A stretch of 43,302 nt of DNA from an uncultured Clostridia bacterium (GTDB taxonomy: Bacteria; Bacillota; Clostridia; Christensenellales; UBA1242), in NCBI GenBank assembly GCA_944372745.1, contig CALWAB010000057.1, positions 1-43,302 of the forward strand. Direction: 5' to 3'. Positions 33,873 through 42,079 of this stretch are shown piece after piece. The position numbers were made by a program, and so were the translations under genes. Position 1 is the stretch's first letter; each line of letters opens with the position of its first letter. Under the pieces are notes generated by a model that was not told the DNA's origin, ran no database searches, and worked only from the letters and a program-made list of their open reading frames with translations.

Positions 33873-34610
33873 TTAATTTTCCCTTTTAACAAGTTTTATA
33901 AATGCTTCTTTAATAGTCTTAGTATTAGTCAGTTCTAAAATTTGACTTAAAGTCCCAGTACATAGCGTTTGTCCACGATCAATTATGAGTGCTCTATCAC
34001 AAAGTTCCTCTACTTCTTGCATATTATGAGAAGATAAAAGAATTGTTTTCCCCATCTTTTTGCATTGCTTTATAAAATTTAAAACATCTTCGCTAGCCAA
34101 TATATCTAAACCTGATGTAGGTTCATCAAATAGCATAACTTGTGGATTATGAATGATTGCCCTTGCAAAAGAAGTTTTTTGCTTCATCCCCCTTGAAAAT
34201 GTTCCACATCTTCTATCTAAATAATCGGCTAATCCAAATACTTCAACAAGATAATCCATCTGCTTTTTTATTGCTTCGTCACTTAGGCCATTTAATTGTC
34301 CAAAATATTCAATATTTTCCCGTGCCGTAAGTCTATCATATAATCCCGTATCCCCGCCATATAAGACCCCTATACATTTTCGTACCATAGCGTCATCTTT
34401 TACTGAATCATATCCACAAACTTTTATATCGCCATAAGTAGGTTTTAGAGTTGTGGCTATCATACGCATTGTAGTAGTTTTTCCAGCACCATTAGTCCCT
34501 ATTAAACCAAAGATTTCACCTTCTTTTATATTGAAAGTTAAATCATCTACGGCTACAAAATTTTTATCATACTTTTTAAAAACTTTCGTTACATTATTGA
34601 GTGATAACAT
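33873..34610 (-). CDS. NatA-like ABC transporter ATP-binding protein
   Basis: ATPase partner of the downstream NatB-like permease: Walker A GTNGAGKTT, signature FSRGMKQKTSFARA, Walker B VMLFDEPTSGLD and switch His in LLSSHNMQEVEE. The ATG at 34610 has AAGGAG upstream and begins the usual MLSLNNVTKVF; the open frame continues 17 codons further up without a ribosome site. It overlaps the 3' end of the SPFH-like gene by 17 nt, so that gene and the transporter are one operon. Confidence 0.93.
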   Translation of the reverse strand: MLSLNNVTKVFKKYDKNFVAVDDLTFNIKEGEIFGLIGTNGAGKTTTMRMIATTLKPTYGDIKVCGYDSVKDDAMVRKCIGVLYGGDTGLYDRLTARENIEYFGQLNGLSDEAIKKQMDYLVEVFGLADYLDRRCGTFSRGMKQKTSFARAIIHNPQVMLFDEPTSGLDILASEDVLNFIKQCKKMGKTILLSSHNMQEVEELCDRALIIDRGQTLCTGTLSQILELTNTKTIKEAFIKLVKREN

Positions 34611-35343
34611 TGTTTTCTCCTTGCAAGTATTTTTGATAATGAAGTCTAATATGACCCTCACTAATATATTTATTTATTTTATTGGTATTTCTTTTATTTG
34701 TAATAAAGTCTGTTATTATTGGGTTTGAAAATAAAATACCTATTTTTAAAAGTCTTTTATTTAATTTATCCATTATTTTATCAAAGATATTACTATCTTT
34801 CATAATAAAATGCTCAATTTCAAATTCTTCCTTATGGAACTCGTATCGTACCTTTTTAGAAACATAATTATTTATTTTCTTCATTATATAATCGTTTCCG
34901 TGTCCGTATTTTGCAACAAATTTAGAAAATGTATTAATGTCAACTATTTCAAAGTCATAAATACCATTTATTTTAAATTTAAAATCATCTAATCTGTCAA
35001 AGAGAAGTATATTCCCTGTTTTAAAAGGTAAATTCTTATACTTTTGCAAATTTATAAATATTATGCTCGCTCTAAAATGCTTAGGATAATAAATTTTTTT
35101 TGTCACTCTACCTTTGCGTGGTTTATTCAAATTACAAACCTTATATACTTTAGGTAGTACACCACCTTCCAATTCAAATTCCCCTGTTGAAAATTTGTCA
35201 TAAGGCTTGCCTTTAACCACAATATAAGCCACTTGGTTTTCATCTACTATTAGCTTTGTTCCAAGTTTAATATTCATCAAACTTATTTTATTTTGTGTAC
35301 ATTTTCCTTCTTCAAATGGCGATAATATTTTCCTTGTAAACAT
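34594..35343 (-). CDS. SPFH/Band 7-like protein
   Basis: Resembles the Band_7_1 group (Bacillus YdjI type): NIKLGTKLIVDENQVAYIVVKGKPYDKFSTG is the opening strand pair, followed by an ELEGGVLP turn, FRASIIFINLQKYKNLPFKTG and YDFEIVDINTFSKF. The C-terminal third is a charged helical region. No membrane segment is seen. YdjI-type proteins occur with membrane-stress genes. I place the start at the ATG 35343, directly behind a weak promoter; a longer frame to a TTG at 35388 exists. No ribosome site precedes either. Operon with NatAB, which suggests that it scaffolds or regulates the transporter (inference). Confidence 0.65.
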   Translation of the reverse strand: MFTRKILSPFEEGKCTQNKISLMNIKLGTKLIVDENQVAYIVVKGKPYDKFSTGEFELEGGVLPKVYKVCNLNKPRKGRVTKKIYYPKHFRASIIFINLQKYKNLPFKTGNILLFDRLDDFKFKINGIYDFEIVDINTFSKFVAKYGHGNDYIMKKINNYVSKKVRYEFHKEEFEIEHFIMKDSNIFDKIMDKLNKRLLKIGILFSNPIITDFITNKRNTNKINKYISEGHIRLHYQKYLQGENNVITQ

Positions 35344-35350
35344 ATAAAAT

Positions 35351-35379
35351 AGTTTACCATATAACATACCATTTTGCAA
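35351..35379 (-). promoter_or_regulatory. Possible promoter of the SPFH-natAB operon
   Basis: Minus strand TTGCAA (35374-35379), 17 nt, TAAACT (35351-35356), ending 7 nt before the chosen ATG. Each box has four matches to consensus. Confidence 0.35.
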
Positions 35380-35455
35380 GCGAACCAATATAATTTCTTA
35401 AATCATTCATAAATAGTTTTAACAACACATAAAATAAATAAAGCTGGAGGAACTT

Positions 35456-36223
35456 ATGAACAAACTCTCAAATATACTTGGTCGTCCTATCATTTCGCTA
35501 TACAATGGACAAATAGAAGGCACTATTATAAATGCTTCATTTGATAAAAAAATGCAAAAAATTAAATATCTACTTATTCTTAATGAGCCTATTGAAACTA
35601 CTACTGATGATGTGCTTAATGAAATCAAAGTATTGCCTACAAAAGAAGTATACAATATTGGACAAGATGCTATTGTCGTAAGAAACAATAGTTGTATAAG
35701 CAATTACAGCAGTTTAGAACCAAATATCCAATATATGAACCCTATCAATGCAGAGGTATACACTGTTTTAGGAACTAGATTAGGTAAAATTCTAGATATA
35801 AATTTTGACGATTCATTTAATGTAATATCATGCGCTATAGACAATGATACAAATATTTTAATAGAAAAATTAGCCGTTTTAGGAGATGGTCTTGTTTTAA
35901 TGCAAGACAAAGATAAAGTAGTCTCTATCAATCGTTTTAACATAAAAAAACCTAAAATAAAAGAAACTAACGAACCTATTAAAATATTAAGGAATGACAT
36001 CTCTTTGGATAAACACACAATAAATTTAGATAAAATGCCAACAGCGTTGCCTTTAAAGATAACAGGGTCGGCAGATTTGTTGCTTGGCAGAGTTGTCACA
36101 CAAACATTATACAATCATTCAAAAGAAATAATTGCTAAAAAAGGAAGTATAATAACAGCAAACACTATTAAAAGTGCAAAGCAAAATGGAAAAATAAAAG
36201 AATTATACATTTTTTCAGCATAA
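35456..36223 (+). CDS. PRC-barrel domain protein
   Basis: Two PRC-barrel units: residues 1-80 (GRPIISLYNGQIEGTI, KKMQKIKYLLIL) and about 85-160 (VYTVLGTRLGKILDINF, followed by strand-rich sequence), then about 95 residues with GSADLLLGRVVTQTLYNHSKEIIAKKGSIIT. PRC-barrels bind RNA or protein partners; in spore formers the one-domain YlmC/YmxH proteins are the closest known type. No membrane segment. The ATG has GGAGG 7 nt upstream, and a terminator hairpin follows. The exact role is unknown. It is divergent from the SPFH gene; a TATAAT at 35389 lacks a good -35. Confidence 0.75.
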   Translation: MNKLSNILGRPIISLYNGQIEGTIINASFDKKMQKIKYLLILNEPIETTTDDVLNEIKVLPTKEVYNIGQDAIVVRNNSCISNYSSLEPNIQYMNPINAEVYTVLGTRLGKILDINFDDSFNVISCAIDNDTNILIEKLAVLGDGLVLMQDKDKVVSINRFNIKKPKIKETNEPIKILRNDISLDKHTINLDKMPTALPLKITGSADLLLGRVVTQTLYNHSKEIIAKKGSIITANTIKSAKQNGKIKELYIFSA

Positions 36224-36250
36224 ATACACTTAATTGAGTGTATTTTTTTT
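36223..36250 (+). terminator. Terminator after the PRC-barrel gene
   Basis: AATACACT and AGTGTATT arms around TAATTG, followed by further T. It shares AATACAC/GTGTATT ends with the dispersed repeats. Confidence 0.85.
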
Positions 36251-36297
36251 CATTTTGTCAAAAAAAATACTTTTTTTAAATTTTTATATCAAAATTA

Positions 36298-36326
36298 GTG
36301 ACAAAAATTAATTTTTATGCTAATAT
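36298..36326 (+). promoter_or_regulatory. cvpA promoter
   Basis: GTGACA (36298-36303), 17 nt, TAATAT (36321-36326), with AGGAG and the ATG following. Confidence 0.6.
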
Positions 36327-36352
36327 ATATGTATATTATATAGGAGTATAGG

Positions 36353-37072
36353 ATGTATTGGATTGATATTGTATTTATCGTTCTTATAGTCTTATTTGCA
36401 CTATGGGGACTAAAACAAGGCTTTCTAGCATCATTAATATCATTAGTTGGTATAGCACTCTCAATTGTGCTTGCTGTTTGGTTAGCACCTCCATTCTCAA
36501 ATTTTATAGACAATTTGTTTAATGGGTCAATTTCAAGTATGTTTGCAGACCTAATGAATGGAGTTGTATCTGGCTTTGGTAACCTAGATTATACCCTAAC
36601 TACAGCCACAGAAGCTTCTACACTAATTGATTCTTTTGATGTTAATGGCGTACTAAAATCTTTAATGGATATTATGCTCGGCAGTGAAATACTTGCTGAA
36701 GGAACAAATGTTTTAGCTTGGTTCTCTATTAAACTAGGCGGATTGCTAACTACACTTTGCGGAGCTGTACTACTATTCTTATTGATTAGAATTGCTCTAG
36801 CACTTTTAGCTAAGCTATTTGATAAGATAACCGAAAATAGAGCAATCAATGGCTTAGATAGAGTGCTTGGATTCTTCTTTGGGGCAGTAAAAGGATTGCT
36901 ATTTGTTGCAGTAGTTATTGCAATACTTAATATATTATGTGTTGTTCCAGCTATTAACGATTTTGTCACAACTTGGCTTGACAAAACAAGCATACTAAAT
37001 GATTATGCTAATTGGATATTTGACCTTATTGACGGTTTTACGTCTAGATATAACATAACATTAGGTTTATAA
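36353..37072 (+). CDS. CvpA family membrane protein
   Basis: Four hydrophobic helices: about 3-22, 26-47, 120-147 and 170-193. The N-terminal WIDIVFIVLIVLFALWGLKQGFLASLISLVGI and the late RALDRVLGFFFG-like stretch (NGLDRVLGFFFGAVKGLLF) are the CvpA pattern. CvpA relatives are involved in envelope homeostasis and, in gram-negatives, colicin V export; the molecular role is unknown. 239 residues. Its ATG follows AGGAG, and a hairpin terminator starts at the stop codon. Confidence 0.88.
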   Translation: MYWIDIVFIVLIVLFALWGLKQGFLASLISLVGIALSIVLAVWLAPPFSNFIDNLFNGSISSMFADLMNGVVSGFGNLDYTLTTATEASTLIDSFDVNGVLKSLMDIMLGSEILAEGTNVLAWFSIKLGGLLTTLCGAVLLFLLIRIALALLAKLFDKITENRAINGLDRVLGFFFGAVKGLLFVAVVIAILNILCVVPAINDFVTTWLDKTSILNDYANWIFDLIDGFTSRYNITLGL

Positions 37073-37097
37073 AGGTATGATTATTCATACCTTTTTT
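37071..37097 (+). terminator. cvpA terminator
   Basis: 10-bp perfect stem AAAGGTATGA / TCATACCTTT with loop TTAT and a T run. Confidence 0.9.
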
Positions 37098-37167
37098 ATT
37101 TGTAAACTTAATAAATGTATAATTTAGCTATTATTATTTTAATGCTCAAATAATTTAATTTTATGAT

Positions 37168-37205
37168 ATACACAATATATGGTGTATTATCTCTTTAAAA
37201 TACGC
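37168..37205. repeat. Two-palindrome intergenic repeat, copy 4
   Basis: The first palindrome ATACACAATATATGGTGTAT is identical to the core of the copy at 24273. The AATACGC of the second half follows 10 nt later but its right arm has decayed. It lies between the convergent cvpA and divIVA genes. Confidence 0.65.
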
Positions 37206-37242
37206 TATATAATTTACTATAAAAATTTATTAGTGGTTTCAA

Positions 37243-37257
37243 CATAACTCAGTTATG
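37243..37257. repeat. Short perfect palindrome CATAACT-C-AGTTATG
   Basis: Seven-base arms around one base, too tight for an RNA hairpin. It looks like a protein-binding dyad or chance, in the spacer between cvpA and divIVA. Confidence 0.4.
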
Positions 37258-37284
37258 AATGAGAATTATAAATAAAACTTCAAA

Positions 37285-37316
37285 ATATAAAAAAGAGTAT
37301 ATAAGAAATACTCTTT
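37285..37316 (-). terminator. divIVA terminator
   Basis: AAAGAGTAT / ATACTCTTT stem with a 7-nt loop, followed on the minus strand by T-rich DNA. Confidence 0.8.
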
Positions 37317-37320
37317 GATT

Positions 37321-38187
37321 TTAATCATCTAAATTAAAACTTTTCATTATATCCATAAGGTCTTCTTTAGGCTTTAAAGCTTCCAGCATATCAAACTTAT
37401 CTTCTTTAGATGTGTCTTGTTGCTTACTTATGCTCTGTTCTAACACAGTCAAATAACTTGATTTTTTATCAGGTTGAATGTCCGCATCTTTATGTGATTT
37501 TTTATATTGAAAATTATCAAAATCATCAAATTCACTTTTCAAAAATTTTTCAAAATCCCCTTCCCCGTCTTGATTTAAAGAATCTTTCATTGATAATTGA
37601 TTGTTCAAAATCTCATTTGTTTTTTCTCTGTCTTTTCTTCGAATCGTAGGAGTTTCTAATGTTTCATTGGGCTTGACAACATTCGGTTGATTATTCCCCC
37701 ACATTCTTGAAAGCAATGTCTTAGCATAAATTTTTTCCGCAGTCTTATTTACAGTACTTGGCATTTGCGTTAATTCAGTTTCTTTTGCCAAAATTTTGTT
37801 CAAAGCATCTTCAAATTCATTGAATAAAATTGATATACCACTTCCCTTTTTGATATCTGGATATAAGGCCTCTATTTCATTAAGTATATTATTCCACTTT
37901 TTGTATAGAACTTTTACTCTTTTAATTTCCAATTCATAAATTGTCTTGGCACTGGATTCAATTTCCTTAGCTGTTTCAACTGCAACAACAAGTGCATTTG
38001 ATATCTGGTCATCCTTGCTATGATATGTATCCAATTCCATTTTACATTGCATAAGTTCAGCTTGTGCTTGCATTGATTCCTGTTTTAACTTTTCAAGCAT
38101 ATCTTCATATTGACTTTTAAGCGTATCTATATACGCATCAACTTCTTGTTTATTATATCCTTTTCTTTCAATATCAAAATCTTTCAT
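37321..38187 (-). CDS. DivIVA domain protein
   Basis: The N-terminal FDIERKGYNKQEVDAYIDTLKSQYEDML is the DivIVA/GpsB membrane-curvature-binding head, followed by coiled coil to about residue 90 and a further helical segment to about 150. The C-terminal half is hydrophilic and probably disordered, ending in an acidic LMDIMKSFNLDD. Such proteins mark septa and poles and organise wall synthesis or chromosome anchoring. 288 residues is long compared with GpsB and similar to many clostridial DivIVAs. The ATG has AAGGAG. It is the last gene of the deacetylase-ssb-lgt unit. Confidence 0.88.
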   Translation of the reverse strand: MKDFDIERKGYNKQEVDAYIDTLKSQYEDMLEKLKQESMQAQAELMQCKMELDTYHSKDDQISNALVVAVETAKEIESSAKTIYELEIKRVKVLYKKWNNILNEIEALYPDIKKGSGISILFNEFEDALNKILAKETELTQMPSTVNKTAEKIYAKTLLSRMWGNNQPNVVKPNETLETPTIRRKDREKTNEILNNQLSMKDSLNQDGEGDFEKFLKSEFDDFDNFQYKKSHKDADIQPDKKSSYLTVLEQSISKQQDTSKEDKFDMLEALKPKEDLMDIMKSFNLDD

Positions 38188-38203
38188 ATTTTCTCCTTAT
38201 TTA

Positions 38204-38608
38204 TCAAAAAGCGTAACCTATACAACTGAGCCCCAAAAATATTAATGAATATAAAAATAATTTTAAGTACAACTTATTTTTGAAAATTAAGTATACAATT
38301 ATAAATGATATAGATATACTTGCAACTAATGGAGTCAATACATAATAGAAAGGCAACATAAAAATATCGCGCAATAAAAATACGGTAGCCACTAATATTA
38401 AAGCAATGCCTGCAAAAATTGACGAATCTAATTTAAATAGTATACCTCTTGTTAAAACTAATATTCCTATAACATACAAAAATATTGGAAACCAATAATC
38501 TACAATAAATGCAAATTGTGGAATATTACAAAGATTTAAAATTAAACAAAGTAAATATATTGCAATTAAGGTAAAGAATACAATATTATAAATAGTTATT
38601 TTTTTCAA
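38204..38608 (-). CDS. Small four-helix membrane protein
   Basis: Not assigned to a named family. 134 residues, nearly all hydrophobic, forming four or five helices. YWFPIFLYVIGILVLTRGI and DSSIFAGIALILVATVFLLRD resemble the N-terminal membrane part of LiaF/DUF5668 proteins, whose helices are short and paired. The start is TTG, 1 nt after the lgt stop, with GGAGA 6 nt upstream. Tight coupling between lgt and divIVA points to an envelope role (inference). Confidence 0.75.
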   Translation of the reverse strand: MKKITIYNIVFFTLIAIYLLCLILNLCNIPQFAFIVDYWFPIFLYVIGILVLTRGILFKLDSSIFAGIALILVATVFLLRDIFMLPFYYVLTPLVASISISFIIVYLIFKNKLYLKLFLYSLIFLGLSCIGYAF

Positions 38609-38609
38609 G

Positions 38610-39569
38610 TTAGTTCTCCGATAAATTTTCTTTCCGTTGTTTCTTTATTTTTTCTACTTTAATATTTTCATTTTTTAAAGTTTTATTATTATCATCTATT
38701 TTTATATTATCCATAGGTTCAATGATTTGTTTGTGCTGGGCATTTTCTTCATTACCTTGATTAAGTCTTTGTACATTTAATGCTCTTCGTACTTTACGCC
38801 ACTCCATAGCTGTCACATAAACTAGCAACGCAAAACCTGCGATAACGAACAAAACACTAACGACTTGAGATACAGGAATATTAGTATCACCTATGAACAA
38901 GATTTCACTTTCCTGTCGCATCCCTTCTAAAAAATAACGCTCTATGCCATAAAGAATTAAATAGAATGCAGAGACTATGCCATAAGATTTAGTCTTTCTA
39001 AATATGACCATTAATACAATAAATATAAATAGACAAATCATACTTTCGTAGAAAAATGTAGCATAATGCCACTCTTGAAGTCTATCAATATAGACGGCAA
39101 ATGGGAACCACTGTAAATCAGGGTTTGTTACAACTGTACCATATACTTCTTGATTAGCAAAATTCCCCCAACGCCCTATAGCTTGAGCAATAACCAAACT
39201 TGGTGCAACCAAATCTATAATTTTTAATAGATTTTGATTCCTAATAATTGCATATAAAATAAGCCCAATCAGACCACCAATTATCCCGCCATAAATAGCT
39301 AATCCACCATTCCATATGGATATTGCCTCGATAAAAGTATAAGATTCTCTAGAGAAAATAATGTAATAAACTCTAGCCCCTACTATGGCAAGTGGAAAAC
39401 ACCATAATAAAATTTCATAGGGAAAATCTTTGCTATAGTTTTTGATTTTTGCATTATAACAAGCAACCAAAACAGCGACAAGAACGCCTGTCGCTATGAT
39501 TATGCCATACCATTTAACTGATAATCCAAATATTTCAAAAGCTACGCCGACTTCCAACAAATTTAACAT
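38610..39569 (-). CDS. lgt: Prolipoprotein diacylglyceryl transferase Lgt
   Basis: Transfers diacylglycerol from phosphatidylglycerol to the lipobox Cys of prolipoproteins at the membrane. The Lgt signature GRWGNFANQEVYG is present, with seven hydrophobic helices, YIIFSRESY, IWNGGLAIYGGIIGG and RYFLEGMRQES. At 319 residues it is longer than usual because of a charged cytoplasmic tail (last 65 residues). The ATG has GGAGA upstream. Confidence 0.96.
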   Translation of the reverse strand: MLNLLEVGVAFEIFGLSVKWYGIIIATGVLVAVLVACYNAKIKNYSKDFPYEILLWCFPLAIVGARVYYIIFSRESYTFIEAISIWNGGLAIYGGIIGGLIGLILYAIIRNQNLLKIIDLVAPSLVIAQAIGRWGNFANQEVYGTVVTNPDLQWFPFAVYIDRLQEWHYATFFYESMICLFIFIVLMVIFRKTKSYGIVSAFYLILYGIERYFLEGMRQESEILFIGDTNIPVSQVVSVLFVIAGFALLVYVTAMEWRKVRRALNVQRLNQGNEENAQHKQIIEPMDNIKIDDNNKTLKNENIKVEKIKKQRKENLSEN

Positions 39570-39636
39570 TGCTTTTCTCCATTGTTTTTTATTATATCAC
39601 ATAATGTAAAAATATCAAATCATTTTATATCAATAC

Positions 39637-40293
39637 TTATGAAACAAATACATCATTTTCTTTAATAGATTCATCTTGAGTAGCTAAAGCTATTTTACTA
39701 ATAGAAATTTCATATGCTACCCTATTCTCTATATTATTTTCATCAATTTTCTTTTGATATTCTCTACTTTGAATTCGTCCTTGTAGAACAACTTTTTCAC
39801 CAACATCTATTGATTTTACAAATCTAGCATTTCTTCCCCACGCTATACAAGGAATGTAGTCTGATTTATTATATGCTCTATTCACTGCTAATAGCACATC
39901 GCAAATTTCTCTATTAAAAGGTGTAGTTCTATAAATTGGTTCTTTACAAATATACCCCGATAATTCAATAATATTGGTTGGAGCATTATCAAGTTTTGGT
40001 ACAATTTCTCTAACAAATATAGTTAACGCCAATTTACTCTTACCATCTACTTGTTTATTATAACTTCTAAATTGTCCCTTTAATGCAACCATATCCCCCA
40101 TTTTAATCCCTTCTTCACGCAATATCCTTTCAGAGATAGTAATTGGGATAATATCACTTTGCCCAGAAAGTCGTTCTATTTTGATTAACATATTATAGAA
40201 ACCCTCTCCATAAACTTCGTGACTAAACTCAGCGTTGCTCACTATTTCTCCAAAAACATAAACTTTATTGTTGTTCATTTGCTCGTAATTCAT
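39637..40293 (-). CDS. Single-stranded-DNA-binding-like protein with two OB folds
   Basis: Two consecutive OB folds of the SSB/PriB kind: about residues 8-100 (KVYVFGEIVSNAEFSHE, GDMVALKGQFRSYN) and 103-205 (NIIELSGYICKEPIYRTTPFNREICDVLLAVNR, YIPCIAWGRNARFV, GEKVVLQGRIQSREY). The second resembles bacterial SSB most. It lacks the acidic SSB tip ending in Phe (the end is ENDVFVS), so it may not recruit the usual SSB partners and is probably not the main SSB. 218 residues; GGAGG ribosome site. Confidence 0.8.
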   Translation of the reverse strand: MNYEQMNNNKVYVFGEIVSNAEFSHEVYGEGFYNMLIKIERLSGQSDIIPITISERILREEGIKMGDMVALKGQFRSYNKQVDGKSKLALTIFVREIVPKLDNAPTNIIELSGYICKEPIYRTTPFNREICDVLLAVNRAYNKSDYIPCIAWGRNARFVKSIDVGEKVVLQGRIQSREYQKKIDENNIENRVAYEISISKIALATQDESIKENDVFVS

Positions 40294-40313
40294 TTTTTAC
40301 CTCCATATGTACT

Positions 40314-41081
40314 TTATGAATTTTTGCTTTGAATACCTTGACTATTTATTATATAATTGTCGTCATAGACTAAATCACCAATACAAGTAATTGTAAATCC
40401 CTTCTTTTGAAGGCGGTCAAGGACTATTGGCAGTGCCTCTAAAATGTGATCAGAATTATTGTGACAAAGAATTATGCTTCCATTTTTCACATTATTTAGT
40501 ATTCTTATCGTAATTTCTTGAGCAGACAAACCCTTCCAATCTAATGAATCAACATCCCATTGTATTGTTTTTAATCCTAAACTATCTGCTTGCTCTATTA
40601 AAGAATTGTTATATGCTCCGTAAGGAGCTCTAAATAATTCAACTTGATTATTAGTTATTTTCTCAATCTTATCTATACAAGTTTGTAGTTCAAGTTTTTG
40701 GTTTTCAGCACTCAATTTTGTCATATCTGGATGAGTATTGCTATGTGTCCCTATTTCAAATCCACTTTCATTGATTTTTTCTACGAGGTCTGGATGTTCA
40801 TCCACCCAAAAACCTACTAGAAAAAATGTGGCTTTTACGCCATACTCTTGGCATATTTCAATAATTCTTTCTGTTTTATCTGCACCCCATGCTGCATCAA
40901 ACGAGATTGCAACTTTAGCTTCTTGCGTATCTAGACTATAAATGGGAACTTTCCTAATAGTTTCGCCCAAGAACACTCCTGCTGCTCTCCCCCCATCTAA
41001 GTTAATACATAATAATGCTAATAGTACGAATACTATAATCAATTTTTTTATGTCGTTTAACTTTAAAACCATAAATTTCAT
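40314..41081 (-). CDS. PdaB-like polysaccharide deacetylase
   Basis: Secreted or membrane-anchored NodB-fold enzyme. After a hydrophobic N-terminal helix (about 10-30) come motif 1 as ISFDAAWGADKT, TFFLVGFWVDEHPDLV, the metal-binding GTHSNTHPDMT, FRAPYGAYN, the QWDVDSLDWKG segment and IILCHN. The ISFDAAWG form with SNTHP is typical of the PdaB sporulation group, which acts on spore cortex or wall sugars. The motif-1 Asp and both His are kept, unlike in the YlxY-like homologue at 21390. The ATG has GAGGTG upstream. It heads the minus-strand unit that ends with divIVA. Confidence 0.9.
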   Translation of the reverse strand: MKFMVLKLNDIKKLIIVFVLLALLCINLDGGRAAGVFLGETIRKVPIYSLDTQEAKVAISFDAAWGADKTERIIEICQEYGVKATFFLVGFWVDEHPDLVEKINESGFEIGTHSNTHPDMTKLSAENQKLELQTCIDKIEKITNNQVELFRAPYGAYNNSLIEQADSLGLKTIQWDVDSLDWKGLSAQEITIRILNNVKNGSIILCHNNSDHILEALPIVLDRLQKKGFTITCIGDLVYDDNYIINSQGIQSKNS

Positions 41082-41108
41082 TTATGCACCTCAATTATAT
41101 AGATATTT

Positions 41109-41137
41109 AAATTAAAAAAAATTAAAACTTGTGTCAA
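41109..41137 (-). promoter_or_regulatory. Promoter of the pdaB-like operon
   Basis: Minus strand TTGACA (41132-41137), 17 nt, TAATTT (41109-41114). A vegetative-type promoter; no clear forespore box seen. Confidence 0.55.
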
Positions 41138-41232
41138 AAAATATATTTTTATGTCAAATATATAGTTCTCCTAATATGCTTTATATAAAATTATGATTTA
41201 AAATATTTTTTTAGAACTTTATTTAAAAAATA

Positions 41233-41262
41233 TTGACTCAATTAAAAAATTAAGAATAGTAT
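41233..41262 (+). promoter_or_regulatory. Promoter of the ABC importer
   Basis: TTGACT (41233-41238), 18 nt, TAGTAT (41257-41262). The expected transcript start is about 41269, the first base of the leader hairpin. Confidence 0.6.
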
Positions 41263-41268
41263 GTAATA

Positions 41269-41331
41269 GGTTCGTTGCTTATTTCCCTACTTCGCAATGA
41301 ACCTGACTTTTGACCAGCAAGGATAGGAAAA
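41269..41331 (+). promoter_or_regulatory. Compact structured 5' leader, riboswitch-like
   Basis: A 10-bp stem (GGTTCGTTGC / GCAATGAACC, one G-U pair) closes a 15-nt loop. The loop segment TTTCC-(C)-TA (41282-41289, one bulged C) can pair with TAGGAAA (41324-41330), just before the ATG and next to the AAGGA ribosome site (41319-41323). This is an H-type pseudoknot layout, as in compact translational riboswitches. Class not identified. Confidence 0.5.
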
Positions 41332-42075
41332 ATGAGTTTATTAAAACTAAAAGATGTCAGTCTCAATTATCATTCACCTAAAGGCGAAACACAGGCTTTA
41401 AAAAATATTTCCTTTGAAGTCAAAGAAAATGAATTTATAGCCATCGTTGGACCTAGTGGTTGTGGTAAAACTACTATTTTGTCACTTATAGCAGGAATAT
41501 TAAAACCAAGTAGTGGCGAAATCATTAAAAACGATGACGGCGAAAATTTTATTGGATATATGTTTCAACGCGATCATTTATTTGAGTGGCGTACAATTTG
41601 GCAAAATGTAATCTTGGGACTTGAAATACAAAAGAAAAAAAATGCTCAAAATTTTGAGTATTTAAATAAACTCTTACAAAAATATGGACTATATGACTTT
41701 AAAGACAAATTCCCTAGAGAATTATCTGGAGGAATGCGTCAAAGAGTAGCACTGATACGCACATTAGCACTTAATCCCAAAGTCTTACTGTTAGATGAAC
41801 CCTTCTCAGCATTAGACTATCAAACTAGATTAAATGTTTGTGACGATGTAAATAATATAATCAAAAACGAGAAAAAAACAGCAATATTAGTGACTCACGA
41901 CATTTCAGAGGCTATCTCTATGGCAGATAGAATCATCATTTTGACTCCCCGTCCTGCCGAAGTTAAGAAAATAATAACACTAAACTTGCAAAAATATGGC
42001 ACACCATTCAATAGGCGTGAATGTAGCGAATTTAGTAAATTATTTAATGAAGTTTGGAAGGATTTGGAGAATTAA
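41332..42075 (+). CDS. ABC importer ATPase, SsuB/TauB/ThiZ-like
   Basis: Walker A GPSGCGKTT, Q-loop MFQRDHLFEWRTIWQNV, signature ELSGGMRQRVALIRTL, Walker B VLLLDEPFSALD and switch His in LVTHDISEA; TPRPAEVKKI is typical of the nitrate/sulfonate/thiamine-precursor (NitT/TauT) group. 247 residues. The permease follows 4 nt after the stop. The structured leader suggests control by a small ligand or structure. Substrate unknown; sulfonates, a pyrimidine thiamine precursor and others are imported by this group. Confidence 0.92.
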   Translation: MSLLKLKDVSLNYHSPKGETQALKNISFEVKENEFIAIVGPSGCGKTTILSLIAGILKPSSGEIIKNDDGENFIGYMFQRDHLFEWRTIWQNVILGLEIQKKKNAQNFEYLNKLLQKYGLYDFKDKFPRELSGGMRQRVALIRTLALNPKVLLLDEPFSALDYQTRLNVCDDVNNIIKNEKKTAILVTHDISEAISMADRIIILTPRPAEVKKIITLNLQKYGTPFNRRECSEFSKLFNEVWKDLEN

Positions 42076-42079
42076 ATAA

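Noticed and set aside
41299..41330. Partial match to the 3' half of a TPP riboswitch (ACCTGA, CCAGC, AGG-AGGAA) before the ABC importer
   Set aside because: The CTGAGA element and the 5' half are missing, the ACC is paired in the leader hairpin, no CTGG pairs with CCAG, and the predicted transcript start leaves no room for the rest of the aptamer.
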